DNA from: Roseibium salinum
GTDB taxonomy: Bacteria > Pseudomonadota > Alphaproteobacteria > Rhizobiales > Stappiaceae
Assembly (NCBI RefSeq): GCF_026240905.1
Contig: NZ_JAPEVI010000003.1
Location: 186,001-250,000 of the forward strand
Length of the DNA: 64,000 nt
Reading direction: 5' to 3'
Shown: positions 61,412 to 64,000 of the stretch, piece by piece
How positions within the stretch are numbered: position 1 is the stretch's first letter
Layout: each line of letters starts with the position of its first letter
Made by a program: the position numbers and the translations under genes
The notes under the pieces: model-generated
Databases searched by the model: none
What the model saw: the letters and a program-made list of their open reading frames with translations, nothing else
What the model was told of the DNA's origin: nothing

Positions 61412-62808
61412 AGATGCCGCACGATATCGGACCGGTTCATTTTGTCGGAATCGGAGGGATCGGCATGAGCGGTATCGCCGAGGTCCTGAAGACCCTCGGC
61501 TATCAGGTGCAGGGATCCGACATGGCGGAAAATGCCAATGTGCAGCGCCTGCGGTCAAACGGCATTCCGGTCATGGTGGGCCATAGCGCCGACAATCTCG
61601 GCGATGCGGAGGTCCTCGTGGCCTCCTCGGCGATCAGGAAGGACAATCCGGAGCTGGTCGCCGCGCGCGAGAAGCTGATCCCGGTGGTCCGTCGTGCTGA
61701 AATGCTGGCCGAGCTGATGCGCTTCAAACAGGCGATCGCCGTCGGCGGCACCCATGGCAAGACCACGACGACCTCGATGGTGGCCGCGCTGCTGGATGCC
61801 GGCAATCTCGATCCGACGGTCATCAACGGCGGCATTATCAACGCCTATGGGACCAATGCCCGGATGGGTTCGGGCGACTGGATGGTGGTCGAGGCCGATG
61901 AAAGCGACGGCACCTTCGTCAAGCTTCCCGCCGACATTGCCGTGGTAACCAATATCGATCCGGAACATCTCGATCACTATGGCGACTTTGCCGGTGTCCG
62001 CACGGCGTTCCGGCAATTCGTGGAAAACGTGCCCTTCTACGGCTTTGCCGTGATGTGCCTGGATCATCCCGAAGTGCAGACCATGATCGGCACGATCGAG
62101 GACCGGCGCGTCGTCACCTACGGGACCAACCCGCAGGCAGACGTGCGTTTCACCAACGTCTCGATGGACGGCGGCAAATCGACCTTCTCCGTCACCATCC
62201 GTGATCGCCGCAGCGGTCAGGTGACCGAACTCGAGGATCTGGTCCTGCCAATGCCGGGCCTGCACAACGTATCGAATGCGACCGCGGCGATCGCAGTGGC
62301 ATCACAGCTCGGCGTCGGGCCGGAGGATATCAAGAAGGGCATTGCGTCCTTCGGCGGCGTCAAGCGTCGTTTCACGCTGACCGGTTCGGTGGGCGGCGTT
62401 CAGATCTTCGATGATTACGGCCATCACCCGGTGGAGATCAGAGCCGTGCTGCACGCGGCCCGTGCGTCGACGGCCGGCAAGGTTATCGCGGTGATGCAGC
62501 CGCACCGCTACTCGCGCCTGTCCAGCCTGTTCGACGATTTCTCGAACTGCTTCAACGACGCCGATGCGGTGATCATCGCACCTGTCTACGCCGCGGGCGA
62601 GCAGATCATCGAGGGCGCCACGCATATCGACCTGGTCTCCGGCATGAAAACACGCGGTCACCGGAACGTGCGGGCGATCGAGGGGCCGGAGGAACTGCCG
62701 GGCCTCATCAAGGAACTCGCCGGACCCGGAGATTTCGTGGTCTGCCTCGGCGCGGGTAACATCACCCAGTGGGCCTATGCGCTGCCGAAACAACTCGAAG
62801 ACCTCTGA
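61408..62808 (+). CDS. murC: UDP-MurNAc L-alanine ligase MurC
   Basis: 466 aa. [15 protein letters not shown] type start (here [11 protein letters not shown]), ATP loop [30 protein letters not shown] and [10 protein letters not shown]. It attaches L-Ala to UDP-MurNAc, the first peptide step. Full length and intact. murB starts 12 bases after it. Confidence 0.96.
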   Translation: MKMPHDIGPVHFVGIGGIGMSGIAEVLKTLGYQVQGSDMAENANVQRLRSNGIPVMVGHSADNLGDAEVLVASSAIRKDNPELVAAREKLIPVVRRAEMLAELMRFKQAIAVGGTHGKTTTTSMVAALLDAGNLDPTVINGGIINAYGTNARMGSGDWMVVEADESDGTFVKLPADIAVVTNIDPEHLDHYGDFAGVRTAFRQFVENVPFYGFAVMCLDHPEVQTMIGTIEDRRVVTYGTNPQADVRFTNVSMDGGKSTFSVTIRDRRSGQVTELEDLVLPMPGLHNVSNATAAIAVASQLGVGPEDIKKGIASFGGVKRRFTLTGSVGGVQIFDDYGHHPVEIRAVLHAARASTAGKVIAVMQPHRYSRLSSLFDDFSNCFNDADAVIIAPVYAAGEQIIEGATHIDLVSGMKTRGHRNVRAIEGPEELPGLIKELAGPGDFVVCLGAGNITQWAYALPKQLEDL

Positions 62809-62820
62809 GGGAGACTTTGC

Positions 62821-63792
62821 ATGAGTTTCCCCAATCTTCTCGAACTCCATCCGCACCTTGTCGAAGGCATCCGCGGCAGGCTGACGGCCAACCAGCCGCT
62901 GTCGACCGTCACCTGGTTCCGCACGGGAGGGCCGGCGCAACTGATGTTTCAGCCGGCCGACGAGGATGACCTGTCGCTGTTTCTCAAGAAACTGCCAAAG
63001 GACGTTCCGGTTCTCCCGGTGGGCCTCGGATCCAACCTGCTCATCCGCGACGGCGGGCTGGAAGGGGTCGTGATCCGGCTGAGCGCCAAGGGCTTCGGGG
63101 CGATCGAGGAGATCGGCAATGGCCGAATCAGGGCCGGTGCCGCGGTGCCGGACAAGCGCCTGGCCGAGGCAGCCGCAAAGGCCGGCCTCGGGGGTTTTGC
63201 CTTTTACACAGGAATTCCTGGTGGCCTCGGCGGAGCTTTGCGCATGAACGCGGGAGCGCACGGGACCGAAACCTGCCAGCGGATGGTTGAACTCACCGCC
63301 TACGATCGCGGCGGCAGCCGCCATGTGCTGACGAATGCGGACATGGGCTATGCCTACCGCCATTCTTCCGCCTCCGGGGACCTGATATTCACGTCCGCGG
63401 TATTTGAAGGCGTTCCGCAGGACGAGGCGGCGATCCGCCGGGAAATGGCGGATGTCGTCGAGCACCGGGAAAAGGCCCAGCCGATCCGGGAGAAGACCGG
63501 CGGTTCCACCTTCAAGAACCCGGCCGGGACTTCGGCCTGGAAGGAAATCGATGCAGCCGGCTGCCGCGGACTGACCGTCGGCGGAGCGCAGATGTCCGAA
63601 ATGCACTGCAATTTCATGATCAACACGGGTGAGGCGAGCGGCCACGATCTGGAACTGCTCGGCGAGACCGTGCGGGCGCGGGTGCTGGCCAATAGCGGCA
63701 TCCGGCTCGAATGGGAAATCAAGCGTCTCGGACAGTTCGGGGCACAGGAAAAAATCGAACCGTTTTTGGGACAGGAAGGGGAGGCTGCGTAA
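62821..63792 (+). CDS. murB: UDP-N-acetylenolpyruvoylglucosamine reductase MurB
   Basis: 323 aa, ATG at 62821 with GAGGGAG upstream. FAD-binding features: [23 protein letters not shown] and, in the middle, [30 protein letters not shown] contains the catalytic Ser, and the late [10 protein letters not shown] contains the conserved Glu or its neighbour. It lacks the Tyr loop of the E. coli type, so it is a type II enzyme. It reduces enolpyruvyl-UDP-GlcNAc to UDP-MurNAc with NADPH. Confidence 0.94.
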   Translation: MSFPNLLELHPHLVEGIRGRLTANQPLSTVTWFRTGGPAQLMFQPADEDDLSLFLKKLPKDVPVLPVGLGSNLLIRDGGLEGVVIRLSAKGFGAIEEIGNGRIRAGAAVPDKRLAEAAAKAGLGGFAFYTGIPGGLGGALRMNAGAHGTETCQRMVELTAYDRGGSRHVLTNADMGYAYRHSSASGDLIFTSAVFEGVPQDEAAIRREMADVVEHREKAQPIREKTGGSTFKNPAGTSAWKEIDAAGCRGLTVGGAQMSEMHCNFMINTGEASGHDLELLGETVRARVLANSGIRLEWEIKRLGQFGAQEKIEPFLGQEGEAA

Positions 63793-64000
63793 ATGGCCAG
63801 ACAACACGTTGCCGTATTGATGGGCGGCTGGGTGAACGAACGCCCGGTCAGCCTGGCAAGCGGCAGGGAGTGCGCAAGCGCCCTGGAAGAGGCCGGTTAC
63901 AAGGTCACCTGCATCGACGTGGACCGGGATATTTCCGCGGTGCTCAAGAAACTGAAGCCGGATGTGGCCTTCAACGCATTGCACGGTCCTTACGGCGAGG
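63793..64000 (+). CDS. ddl: D-alanine--D-alanine ligase (5' part, cut by window end)
   Basis: Starts directly after the murB stop, with AGGGGAGG upstream. Only 69 codons are visible. The N-terminus [20 protein letters not shown] is the usual Ddl nucleotide-fold start, and [10 protein letters not shown] is the next family motif. It makes the D-Ala-D-Ala used by MurF. The gene order predicts ftsQ, ftsA and ftsZ beyond the window. Confidence 0.92.
   Translation, partial: MARQHVAVLMGGWVNERPVSLASGRECASALEEAGYKVTCIDVDRDISAVLKKLKPDVAFNALHGPYGE

Noticed and set aside
62302..63984. 560-codon open frame antisense to murC and murB
   Set aside because: Shadow of high-GC coding on the plus strand; murC, murB and ddl are unmistakable.
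1..64000. CRISPR array, insertion sequence or restriction system
   Set aside because: No regularly spaced repeats, transposase, or restriction/methylase genes were seen on either strand.

Overview
The window looks like a chromosomal segment of an alphaproteobacterium of the order Hyphomicrobiales, most likely Roseibium/Labrenzia-like. This is inferred from gene content (BA14K, DUF2336, extensin-like, HugZ and DUF1062 proteins, a TRAP transporter, a COG5631-type MarR regulator), high GC and the order of the division cluster. No species call is possible from the sequence alone.

Region 1 (1 to about 20.4 kb) is the structural and lysis part of a T7-like (podovirus-type) prophage, all on the + strand; its left end lies outside the window. 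The order is scaffold 3' end, major capsid protein, small protein, tail tubular A, tail tubular B, virion core protein, large internal protein, tail fibre, fibre-associated protein, then lysozyme, Rz/Rz1-type spanin and holin candidate. Two AT-richer islands interrupt the morphogenesis genes (about 0.4-4.4 kb between scaffold and capsid; about 6.3-8.6 kb between capsid and tail genes). They hold proteins whose N-termini look like toxins but whose C-termini are phage virion modules: the last 40 residues of the scaffold, present three times, or the closing domain of an internal (ejection) protein. Each is directly preceded by a small membrane protein or lipoprotein that could be its immunity partner. 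A third, decayed toxin/immunity pair sits at the 3' end of the large internal protein gene (15.3-16.3 kb). I read this as a virion-loaded polymorphic toxin system with several orphan and broken cassettes; it is the most unusual content of the window.

Region 2 (21-33 kb) is ordinary chromosome: DUF2336 protein, LysE exporter, extensin-like peptidase, ornithine-decarboxylase-type enzyme, BA14K protein, HugZ-type protein, DUF1062 protein, a fused hydantoinase/5-oxoprolinase and a GT39-type glycosyltransferase.

Region 3 (33-48 kb) holds a TRAP transporter (dctPQM) with a MarR regulator, an arsRCH operon, a GGDEF-EAL protein, a djlA-like gene coupled to an AmpD-like amidase, a lytic transglycosylase, a PNPOx-like gene divergent from a MocR regulator, and a two-component pair. 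A near-identical operator-like palindrome precedes both the hydantoinase gene and the TRAP operon, suggesting one regulon.

Region 4 (48.5-64 kb) has the RNase P RNA gene, a frameshifted SnoaL-like gene, then the division and cell-wall cluster mraZ-rsmH-ftsL-ftsI-murE-murF-mraY-murD-ftsW-murG-murC-murB-ddl (ddl cut by the window end). A phased array of MraZ-box repeats lies upstream of mraZ. murF carries a one-base frameshift in a G run, which is surprising for an essential gene and may be a sequencing error.
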